Below the pieces are notes generated by a model. The model saw only the letters and a list, made by a program, of their open reading frames with translations. It had not been told where the DNA came from and made no database searches. Of a DNA stretch of 64,000 nucleotides, positions 10,738 through 19,955 are shown in pieces. The position numbers and the translations under genes are program-made. The stretch spans positions 120,251,001 to 120,315,000 of the forward strand of contig JAZBRS010000029.1 in NCBI GenBank assembly GCA_037176725.1. Reading direction: 5' to 3'. Within the stretch, counting starts at the first letter, position 1. Every line of letters begins with the position of its first letter. This DNA comes from Posidonia oceanica. Lineage: Eukaryota; Streptophyta; Magnoliopsida; Alismatales; Posidoniaceae.

Positions 10738-11954
10738 CTAAGAAAACAGGAGGCTCAGGATATGGGACAGCAAAGGGGGCTGGAGCGAATCCGATGAGGC
10801 CAGAGGGATCCATCGGGGAGAGTTAAAGTCAGGAGCGCTACGACTGGCTCTCGAGGACCCGGCATCCTCGAAGCTTGCAAATCTAAATGAGGGATGGCTA
10901 AGTAGACCAAAGTACGTCGGTGCTGGCGGAGGTGTCGGGTCTGCCTCTTGCACGTCGACACGAAGAATACCTCGGTTAACGAGGCACTGGACGGCATCTC
11001 GCAAGGTGTGGCAGTGACCAGTCGAGTGCCCCGGGCTTGGTGGAAACTGCAAAACAGATGAGCTCGATACCACGCCGGGAGTGGATCTAGCGGTGGACGA
11101 ATCTCAGGCAGCGTCAAGAGATGAACAACCTTGGGGAAAAAGGAACCAAGTGACTTGCCCAAGGGAGTAAAGTTAGAAAGCCGGCGTTGGGTGTGCTTCC
11201 CTTCTGGTTGCGACTCCTGAGGGGTAGGGAGTGCAAGCAGTGCAAGGCGGCTAGGGGGCACGACTGAAAAAGGTGTCGATGGTGCAAGGGCAGAGGGTGC
11301 AAGAGCAGATAACTGGCTCTGCATGGCCTGAGCTAAGGCTTGCATTTCTTGAGCCAGCTGGGAGATGGATCAGACCTGTTGGGCTAGGGCTGCCAAGGTA
11401 GAGGAGTCAAGGGCTGCAAGGAACACAAATGACTCCAAGGCAGGCGAAGACGAGCCAGGTAGGTCCAACAAAGGTGGCATGGTAGGGGAACCCGAGGAGG
11501 TAAGGGTAGATGCCTCAGCACGAGGACCTAAGGCTAGACACGAAGGGAACGAAGGTACATCCGACAGTGGATGCGACGCCTCAGCGGAGGGGAGAGGCGA
11601 TACCCCAGCATGGGATACCATAGACGATCTCCGAGGCAGGGGAGCAGACTAGCCAAGCAGAAGGATAGTATCTGTGGGCTTGGAAGACACAGTTGAAGGA
11701 CAAAGAAGCTGGCCCACATAGAAGGGAGGCACCAGACAGCTCGGTCCACCAGTGCCGGGCGAAAGTGGGGGTGGATCCTGCGCCTCAGCACGAGGTGCCA
11801 TAGGCAAAGAAAGGGCAAGGGTAGCTGGACTAGGGAGTGCTCCTGGAGGAGGTGCCTGGAGAAATGGGCGGATGCCGGCTAGGAGAAAAAGGGAGGACTG
11901 ATCATCAACCTCAGAATCCGCGGGAGGCGAAGAGCCAAAGGATGGATCCCCCAT
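10738..11954 (-). pseudogene. TE-C gag remnant, lacking the central capsid-type region
   Basis: The probable start is the ATG at 11954 (MGDPSFGSSPP). The N-terminal third is rich in Pro, Ser and Ala. A predicted coiled coil (LAQEMQALAQAMQ) follows near 11345, then FTPLGKSL..LLTLPEIRP near 11190-11090. A CCHC-like knuckle follows (CSFHQ, then PGHSTGHC, then TLRDAVQCLV) near 11060-10990. That C-terminal order fits Tat-lineage gag. The block usually found between coil and FTPL, with the Trp-containing Retrotrans_gag core, is missing. Two stops lie in frame (11649, 11370) and a frameshift near 11040 falls within the knuckle, so no functional protein is expected. Confidence 0.65.
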
Positions 11955-13713
11955 GGCAATGGAGAAGATCCAGACAGGCAAGATAGGGAGTAGGACAGTC
12001 AGAAACTGTATGCAAGGACAGGAAAGCAGATGCGAGCCGAAGACGCACAGTCGGGTGCGGCTCGAGACCTTGAAAAAACAAACAAAACAGTTAGGTAGCT
12101 GCAAAGTTGTTAAGTTGTGGCATGAATGGCACACATGCGAATGAATGCCCTAAAATGCGCTCTCTCACCATGCATGTCCTGAGTAGGTGGCCTACTCGGA
12201 CTCACTCGTGGGTATGGAATTTATTGACTCCATGTCAGAAAGTAAGGTCACCATTCTAAATCCTGACCAAAACTCAAGTAGTGAACGGTTGGTGCTTTTG
12301 GAGCCTCGACCTGGCCAAAGCACAGGTTGTACCCACGACTAACACCGACATGACCCCTGACAAGGGGAGGCAGAACGACGAACTCGCTCCACGCCAAAGC
12401 GGTGGAACGAGAGGCCGAAACTATCCTTCGCAGACTATGGGTGGACTTAGAGAAGAGAATGCATGTTTTCTAGTATGATCAAACATGCGATATGCTTTAG
12501 AGTTTTTTACTTGCATTTTATTAACCAAGGGGGAAAATTGCAAGTTTAGCTCTAGTTGTGCTTAAATGTTAAATGTTGGCTTTACTGTTGTTTTTAAATT
12601 AAGCCAGAGGGGAGTAAACAGGTTTCTAATATCCTAACATGGCAAAAGCATGAAGGGGAAAGAAACAGGAAGTCATGGCATGCAGACAATCACACAACAA
12701 GGCAAAACCAACGCAACAAGCGAAAGTTAAAAGCCCAAATAAAATGCGAATGCTTAAATGGTGGCATGCATGCACTCATGCGAATGATATGCTTTCTAGC
12801 ATGCTCTCTCTCTCACCAATCTAGTGTGTCCTGGCAGGTTGTCTACTTCGGACTCCCACAAATGTACGGGTCACCGACTCGATCAGAAAGTAAGGCTCCC
12901 GTCTAGACCCTGGCCAGAGCTCAAGTATAATAGGTGGCGCAGTAGTGGCCTTGACCCTGCCAAGGCATGGGTTGTACCCTCTAGTAGCATCGACACGACC
13001 CTTGACAAGGGGGGACAGACTGATCGACCCGCCCTGTGCCAAAGCAGCTGAACGAGAGACCGGGACTGTCCTTCTCGGACTGATAGGTGGACTCAGATGA
13101 GAAGATGCATGCCCTATATGATGATTCATGCAAAATGATTAAAGTTTTTTAATCTTGCACGTTTTATTAACCCAAAGGGGGTGAAGGTGTGTTGATGTCT
13201 CTAGTTGATCCTAGATTTGACTTTTACTTGCTGTTTTTAATTGCCAAGGGAGGAACAACCAGTCTCTAGTTGTCCTTAAGCCTAGAGCAAAAGGGGAAGA
13301 AAACATCCAAACATGGCAAGCAAACAACACACATCATTACAAAAAGCACGCGCATGGCATGTGCAAGTGTATGTGGACACGATAGTGAAAAGAAAACACT
13401 CAACATGTCAAAAAGCAAGTATGCATGGCATGTGCATGTGTGGTGGCATAGCAATTGTGTAAAACAAAGCATTTACCACTCAAAAGGCATGTATAGTGCG
13501 ACAAGCAAGTATTTAGGCATGTACAGTGCATAAATAAAGTGAGTAAAGGCAATGTAAGCGATAAGGCAAGTAAGCAGGCACATGGCAGGCAATAAAGCAA
13601 AGAAGCAGGCATAAAGCAAAGAAGCAGGCATAAAGCAAGCAATAAAGCAAGGCAGAGCAAGCACAAGCAAAAACAATGCAAGCGAAAAGCTAAAATGAAA
13701 GCCGGAGTCTGAA
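11955..13713 (-). other. TE-C 5' leader with duplicated module
   Basis: Non-coding between PBS and gag start. Segments 12150-12560 and 12800-13210 are imperfect direct copies about 650 bp apart. Shared words include CTCTCACCA, AGAAAGTAAGG, GGCCAAAGC or TGCCAAGGC, TTGTACCC, GACAAGGGG and TTTTATTAACC. From 13560 to 13680 a GCAGGCATAAAGCAA-type short repeat runs up to the PBS. Confidence 0.6.
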
Positions 13714-13731
13714 TCCCCAGTGGAGTCGCCA
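13714..13731 (-). other. TE-C primer-binding site (tRNA-Arg type)
   Basis: The minus strand reads TGGCGACTCCACTGGGGA here, six bases inside the 5' LTR end. It starts with the TGG that pairs with a tRNA CCA tail. The sequence matches the tRNA-Arg type of primer site reported for Ogre/Tat elements; the tRNA assignment is from memory of that literature. It fixes the orientation of TE-C and the LTR edge at 13738. Confidence 0.75.
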
Positions 13732-13737
13732 CTTTCC

Positions 13738-16700
13738 TGTGACCGTCTGCTGCTCGGGCCCACGGCGGGCCTTGCAACGCTACCATAGCTCGCAATGCGA
13801 TCGTGCCGTGAGAGAGGGTGGGAAGCCGTGGTCAGCAGTGAATCCAAGGAGAAACTCGACTCAAAAACATCGAGAAAATGCGAATAAACTAAAGAAGATA
13901 AGACAAAATAGAGTCGCCACCTAGTCTATTATTGGGAAGACGAGGAAAACCAAGGAAAGCATAGAAAACAAACACATGAATGCAATGCTATGCAAAATGA
14001 TTGACTCGTGCCAAGGACAAAGGCAAAATGGTCATTATGGGCCAGAGAAAGGGTAAGGACTCCTGTTACGTGCGGGGAAGGTGTTAGGCACCCCCAACAC
14101 GCCTGAGGAATCGGTCTTTCTTGGCTATCTCTCACATTTGCAGGAATTTCGGCAATGATTGCCTTTAACTGTACGCGTAGGGGGCGACAGATGTGATGCC
14201 ATGCTATGTATGCTTTAATGCCTAAATGCTTGAATGGGAAATTAAACGTGCTGCCTATGTGCTCGACAGCGCTGCCTGTGTTCCGAACAGGATGAACCTT
14301 GGTTCGTGAGAACTCCAGGCAGTAAGCATCACTGCCCTAATGCAAAATGCAGGCGATAAAACAAAACACCGATAAAACCACGCAATGCAAGTCGACATGC
14401 AAAGGGGAAAGCAAACAAGGGCGAGAAAGGCAAATAAAACCACACAATGCAAGCAACATGCAAAGGGGAAAGAAAGCCGACATAGAAAACTACGGGAAAG
14501 CATGCGATGCAAGGCGCAAAACCGAAAACAAGGGTCTAGCAGCATGCACAGGTGTTACAGCATGCATCGGAGGTGATAAAACGCACAAACGTTAAGCGAA
14601 ACAAAAGCAACGACTTAAGTCAGAATTCAGCCAGCTTAAAGCGTTGGACGCTGGAAAGCATGCGTCCAATGTTGGACGTGGGGATCCAGGCGTCCAACAC
14701 AGAGAGAGGCAAAACCTGTAGAAACCATGCAATTTGGCAAACATGCAATTTTTAATGCAATGAAAAGGTCATGGGCAGGCAAACCACACTGAAGGATCGA
14801 GGCACAAAACCCAGAGATCAAATGCAAGTTAAAAGATGGTTTTAAATTGACAGGAGGCGTTAGACGCTGTGATCATTAGTGTCCAACGTTGGACGCTGAG
14901 ATCTCAGCGGCTAACACAAGAAGACAGCACAACAACCTACAATAAAGGCTGAGCATGGAAAACCCTAGGGCATTCATCTAAACAACAGAAGGCATGCTAG
15001 GACAAGGCATACACACGCATAGATGAAGCAACAAACCAAAAGGGAGGCATCATTCAAGTATTGCAGAGCATGTAAGCAAGCAGAGGCGTAGGACGTGGGA
15101 TACACCAGTGTCCAACATTGGACACTGGGATCTTGGCAGCCAACACAGACAGACAATAGATTAATTTGCAAAGGGAACTAAGCTCAAAATAAAGCCATTA
15201 AACATGCATGTGAACTACTGAAAATAGATGAACTAAAGGCATGCAACATAGATTGGACATATATCACAAAATAAACATAACTTCAGAGCATTAAAAACAG
15301 GTGTAGGCATGCAGGGACGTAGGATGCTGAAAGCACAGCGTCCAACGTTGGATGCTTATGTTCGAGCGTCCAACACCCAAGAACAGCAGACCAAAAAGGG
15401 GTATGAAACATGGATCCGGACTGGGATCCAAGCCTAGCATGGCATCTAGAAACATGGAGAAAATGTGCTACAACAGAACTGCAGCTAAAGCATGCAAGCT
15501 AAAGTATTACCGAAACAAAATAAAAGAAAAAGGCAAGCAAAAAGGAACTATAGGTCGTTGGACGCTGCCTCAGGGCAGGTCCAACGTTGCACGCACCAGA
15601 TGGGGCGTCCAACAGGCCGAGCCTTCCCTCGGCCCAATCGATGCCAAGATCGACTCAAAGTTGGAGCCTAAGGATCCAGGAAGCAAGAGGGAGATGAAAC
15701 GAACACGTCCATGTGTTTGATGCTGGAAATGGGTGGCTAAATCGGGCCACCCATCTCCTCCTCCTTGCGACCAGAGGCCGGGCCATTTCCGGCCAACCAA
15801 GGCGTGCATGTGTGTGCGGAGCTAGTCTACTACTCTCCTACATGCAAGGACTAGCTACCGGTAAGAAGGACTCACCTTGTTGCGGCCTGGAATGGATGTT
15901 TGCAGAAGGCCGGCGGTGGAGGAAAAATGGCAAACAGCGAACTCCGGTGAGCTCCCTTGGCACGTAGGAGGCACGGGAGAGGGAGCTGGAGGTCTGGGAA
16001 TGGTCGTGGGAGTTTGCTCTGTGCTCTGGACTTGGCAAATTTCTCAGCAAAAGAGTGTTGTCCTCGAAGAAGCGGTGAAGTGGGCTGTTTTGTTGGGTTT
16101 GCTGATAGGTTTCTGTGGCAATTGCAGGTCTTGGCAGAGGTGGCAGTGACCGTGGGAGGCTGAGAGAGCCACGTGGGATGGCAGGCGAGGCCATTGGGTA
16201 TGTCAGGTGGTCACCGAAGTCGTTGTTGGGCAGAGGATCAAGCGGCAGTGGCAGTGAGTGGCTGGGTGAGCGGAAGAGGCGCTGGGGAGGAGAGGACGTC
16301 ATGGCAGGCCGGTGGCAGGTCTTGGCGCATAGCTAATGGCCGGAGTGAGGTGAGTAAGTGTGGAGGAGATGGGTTGTAAGTGTGGGTGGATGGAGGTGGT
16401 GAGCCGAAGGCTGGCGGAGGCAGTGGCTGTCTCTACGCATTGGCCGCTGATGCAGAGCCCGTCCAACGTTGGACGCGCTAGATGCTGCGTCCAACGTTGG
16501 ACGCTGCTAATGCTACGTCCAAAGAACCCAATAGGCCAAAGGCTGATTTTTTTTGGTTTTGGGCTTGGTTAAGGCTTAGGTTGAGTTGTGGTTTGGGATT
16601 TGGGTTGATTTTGGGTAGTTTTGGAATGGGATTTGGTTTTAGGTCAATTTGGGTCAGTTTGAGAGAGAGAGAGAGAGCCATTCCAGAGTCCGAGCAAGCT

Positions 16701-16748
16701 TCCCAAGGGATCCACCATCTTCCAGGCAGTTAAAATGGGGTGTCTACA
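13738..16748 (-). mobile_element. TE-C 5' LTR (complete, about 3.0 kb)
   Basis: Bounded by TGTGACCG at 13738 (minus-strand end CGGTCACA) and by GGGGTGTCTACA ending at 16748 (minus-strand start TGTAGACACCCC). It contains the conserved block with GGAAGGTGTTAGGCACCCCC (about 14080), palindrome modules from 14641 to 16520 and a T/G-rich stretch. The short GA repeat lies near 16660. The ORFs inside it are non-coding by composition. Confidence 0.8.
14641..15615. repeat. Five spaced palindrome modules in TE-C LTR
   Basis: Modules start near 14641, 14857, 15085, 15315 and 15555. Each tends to have a half site (GTTGGACGC or a variant), then a full palindrome related to GCGTCCAACGTTGGACGC, then a half site (GCGTCCAACAC or a variant). 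Further palindromes lie at 16460-16475 and 16487-16504, with copies in the other LTR at 6457-6470 and 6483-6500. Confidence 0.8.
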
Positions 16749-17091
16749 CTACTGTGACTCTATGCTACTGTGCTTCTTCTTTTTTGTTACTCTACATTTA
16801 CTATATGTGGTTGAATGAGTATATATGTGACTCATAGTGACTGTATGAATATATGTGGTCATTATAGTAACTCAACCTTTTGTTTATGCTTAAAGTTGCA
16901 TTTCATAAAGACATTTGGATCATTTGACTAGTTGGATTTTATGCCTGTGCAACACAAATCACTCATAAAAGTCATTCATTATCATCTAATAAAACTCTCA
17001 AAATTTACTGAATCCCTCAAATTCGATCTGCCGAAATATTCCAGTCTGCTGAAATATTCTGAATGAAGTTTTTACGCTCTTGTTGTAATAT

Positions 17092-17093
<2 letters not shown>

Positions 17094-17128
<35 letters not shown>
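17094..17128. repeat. (TA)n microsatellite
   Basis: About 17 uninterrupted TA dinucleotides in the AT-rich 3' part of TE-D. Confidence 0.95.
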
Positions 17129-17131
<3 letters not shown>

Positions 17132-17390
17132 ATTTATATGTTTGGTTGATGTTGATAAAGGGGTAAAAAATTATGCAAAAATGCTAATATCCTTTACTCA
17201 TATTGAGAATGCTTATATGCTTACGCTCATACATTGTTTTTCAAATGATATACAAAGTTGCCATTCATTGACTATACTTTGAACTTCATTATTGAATCAT
17301 CTTTTTTAGAAGTTTTGAGGAAATATACATCTTCATTGTGGTTTAAATGCATTCATCTAATTATCTATTGCTATCTTTTTACTCATGACA

Positions 17391-17643
17391 AAAAAAGGGG
17401 AGATGGTATTATATTGTGAAAATATGACCAAAATTACATAAGATAGGGGGAGCAATAATGTTTCAAAAATCATTTGCTTAAAATAACACTATGTTGTAAA
17501 GTTTGAACATTACAATGAGAATCTTGCTTATAAGCTTACAATAAAAAGGGGGAGAATTAATTTTTAAACCATGCTTAGTGATAGGGGGAGCAAATGCTAG
17601 AACAAATTTTTTAATATTTTTGTCATCATCCAAAAGGGGAGAT
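17391..17643 (+). repeat. Serial polypurine tracts of TE-D
   Basis: Five purine runs occur: AAAAAAGGGGAGATGG (from 17391), AGATAGGGGGAGCAA (from 17441), AAAAAGGGGGAGAA (from 17543), ATAGGGGGAGCAAA (from 17580) and AAAAGGGGAGAT (17632-17643). The last directly abuts the LTR start at 17644 and is the likely functional primer. Confidence 0.8.
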
Positions 17644-18055
17644 TGTAGGAAATATATATATCTTAATATTTAATTTTGATTATAACAAAATGATTTATAT
17701 TGTCTTAATTCAAGCTAATGTGATTATTTGAGAAATGTTTAGCTTGTAACTTGAAGAAAGTCAAAGAAAGGACTCACAAGTGGAAATACATGAAGAAAGG
17801 TAAAGAACAAGTCATGAAGGAAGATTGATGAAGTCATCTTGAAGACTTCAAGGAGAAATCAAGGAAATTCAAGAACCAAAGGAATTCATGGAATTTATTG
17901 TAAAAATTATTGATGTAATTTTTAATTTTTCTTTGTATATCTAGGATATGTGTAAAGATCTCCCAAACATATCCAAAGCCTAGGAAAATAGGAATACCCT
18001 TGAAACCAAGTAGAAAAACCTTAGAAATATCATTTAAATAGGTTCAGGGTTGATT

Positions 18056-18217
18056 TCGGCATACCAGACATTTTTGGTATACCAAAATCTAGGGCAAACG
18101 GGGTTTACAACTGCGAACATCTTCGACACACCGAATCACTTTCGGTCTACCAAAGTGGTCGTCTGTTGTAAACTACAGTCGGGAAATTGGCCGACCGAAT
18201 CAAGTTCGGTATGCCGA
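18056..18217. repeat. Palindromes in TE-D U3
   Basis: TTTTGGTATACCAAAA (18072-18087) is a perfect 16-bp palindrome. ACCGAA/TTCGGT hairpins with five-base loops lie at 18130-18146 and 18194-18210. TCGGCATACC (18056-18065) and GGTATGCCGA (18208-18217) are a perfect 10-bp inverted repeat enclosing the others. Confidence 0.85.
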
Positions 18218-18275
18218 TGTGAACATTAGAGAGAAATATATAGTCGTTACTCATAGACTATCCTTAGCTTTTTCC

Positions 18276-18283
18276 TATAAATA
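18276..18283 (+). promoter_or_regulatory. TATA box of TE-D LTR
   Basis: TATAAATA lies about 60 bp after the U3 palindromes and is followed by an A/C-rich leader (CCCAAAGAAACACAAC), a usual arrangement for a plant pol II start about 30 bp downstream. Confidence 0.65.
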
Positions 18284-18862
18284 GGACCCCCTACAACCCA
18301 AAGAAACACAACAAGCTATCCTAAGCTCATTGCACATCAAGTAGAGAGATTTCCAAGCTCAAATTCTCAATTCCCATCAAGTAGAGAATCTTCCAAGCCA
18401 ATTTCCATCACTTCCCATTGAGAAAAAGACAAGTGAGCTTCAATTCCCATCACACTCAGTCTTGCACTTTAGTTTGGGAGATCAAGTAGCTTGGAGGTGT
18501 AAAAGAAATACTTTGTAAAGCTTCAAAAGGATTCAAGGCTTCTCCGATTGGGAGAGGCACCACAGTTCAAGCGGGATTTGACAAGGGGATCGTCAAACAA
18601 GTAAGAATTTAGTTTAAGGAAACTCTCGAGGAGTTCTCAAGGAGTGGAATAGGCTAGGGTTGGCTGAACCACTATAAATCCCTTGTGTCTATTTTCATTG
18701 TCTCTCATCCCCTTCTTTGATTGCTTTAAATTTCAGTTTCCAATTTTATTGTCATATTTGAGCTTCAATCTTTAAAGTTATCAAAAACAAGTAATTAGTT
18801 TTAAAATTACTTAACTTCTCTATTCACCCCATCTAGAGAAGCCTTTTGATCCAAAAGGTCCA

Positions 18863-19955
18863 TGTTGGCTGATATCTTTGTGCGCCTGTTTGACTAGAAA
18901 GCAGCTAGTATGCCCCTAGTAGAAGCACTGGCCCAACATGTTTATCCAAAAATTAGTTGATATGCCCCTGCTAAATTTCTAACTGAAAAGGCAATTGACA
19001 TGCCCCTGGCTGAGAATTGAGCGAAACCTTGCAAAGTAGAGAGGGAGAACAAAGAGGAATGATTATTGCTAATCGATGAATGAATAATTTATGCGATTTC
19101 CTATTGTCCGTAGTATTAGGAAAGCTTTTGATGCCTGCTGGAAAGGAGAGGAGAAGTCCTTGACTCACGAGACCCTAACTGGACTCCTAAACTGTAAGTG
19201 GCTCTCCGAAATGGGTGGTGTTGCTAGGAGGGTGGCTTGCTTGGTAGTGTGGTGGAACAGGCTCCATGCCAAATTCCCTAGGGTCCTACACCTACTCTTT
19301 TGCATTTTCCATTTTTCTTTTGCTCCCTCATAAGCGTGTAGGTTTACTCTATCCTTGGCTTGGAGGTAAAAGGTGCCTGGTCTAGTGTTGGGGAATTTTC
19401 GCTGCAAGAAAGGGGTGGCAAGTCCCTATAGAAATGTGGGCTTCCCAAGCGCATGCTTCGACTCCTCTCCAAGGTATGTCGTAGGGATAAGGTTGTTCTG
19501 CTCGCCTCTCTCTATATGGCTAGCTTCTATCTACACCATTTATCTTCTTATTTCTTTTCTTGCCCTTTCCATGATATATATTTTTTGCTCACTTTCTCAC
19601 TCATGCCCTAGCATTTTATCTCCCTCTAGTGGTGCAGGTCCTTGGAGGAGTTTGGGCACTATGCCTTGCTCTCTATGGGTGGTGGCTCCCTCACTTGCTA
19701 GGACATCCAGGTAGTGTCGATAGAGGAGGAAAAGACTCCTTCCAAAGGAGGCCAACTTTTCCAATTTTCATCATCGGGCGATTATTATGCTATGTATGCA
19801 TGTTGTTCATTTGTCTATTTTGATTACATGCTAGAGTGAAAAGCAGAATAAATGCAAATGGAATGCAAAATCAGTAAAGAGTGCATGAATGCAGAAAGGT
19901 TGATGAATGCAGAAGAAGAAAGCTTTGCAAGGCAAGGATAGGGGCCCCAGTCACT
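18863..19955 (-). other. TE-E 3' spacer after integrase
   Basis: Non-coding. The part from about 19060 is related to TE-G and TE-H spacers: TTTGATGCCTGCTGG, GTCCTTGACTCAC, GTGGCTCTCCG, GGTCCTACACCTA, CTCACTTGCTAGGACATC and TTCATCATCGGGC. The first 200 bp carry three ATGCCCCT words at about 18920, 18963 and 19000 and could not be assigned. Confidence 0.5.

Larger units (their letters stand above)
5764..16748 (-). mobile_element. TE-C: non-autonomous Tat/Ogre-like element without pol
   Basis: The two LTRs at 5764-6742 and 13738-16748 share the end that begins with TGTAGACACC on the minus strand; the left one is cut by TE-B. A polypurine tract borders the left LTR and a tRNA-type primer-binding site borders the right one, so the element reads right to left. 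The roughly 7-kb interior has a broken gag and a coding remnant, but nothing recognisable as protease, reverse transcriptase, RNase H or integrase. Such an element could only move with enzymes from an autonomous relative. The five bases right of 16748 (CTACT) are the expected target duplication; the matching left copy is not in view. Confidence 0.75.
16749..18862 (+). mobile_element. TE-D: 3' end of a Ty1/copia Sirevirus
   Basis: An AT-rich, non-coding 3' internal segment (16749-17643) carries repeated polypurine tracts. A 3' LTR of about 1.2 kb follows, starting TGTAGGAAAT at 17644. Multiple polypurine tracts before the 3' LTR and palindromes in U3 are described features of the plant Sirevirus lineage. 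The gag-pol part is not in the window; the left side is cut by TE-C at 16748. The right LTR edge is uncertain (a CA at 18861-18862 was chosen; 18830-18831 is the alternative). Confidence 0.7.
17644..18862 (+). mobile_element. TE-D 3' LTR
   Basis: It begins TGTAGGAAAT right after a polypurine tract. U3 holds several palindromes between 18056 and 18217, followed by a TATA box at 18276. The leader has repeated CATCAAGTAGAGA words (about 18338-18390). The CTCTATTCACCCC word near 18818 resembles Sirevirus LTR 3' ends. The right edge is approximate. Confidence 0.65.

Noticed and set aside
13714..13731. tRNA gene signal
   Set aside because: Only the 18 bases complementary to a tRNA 3' end are present, next to an LTR edge; this is a primer-binding site.
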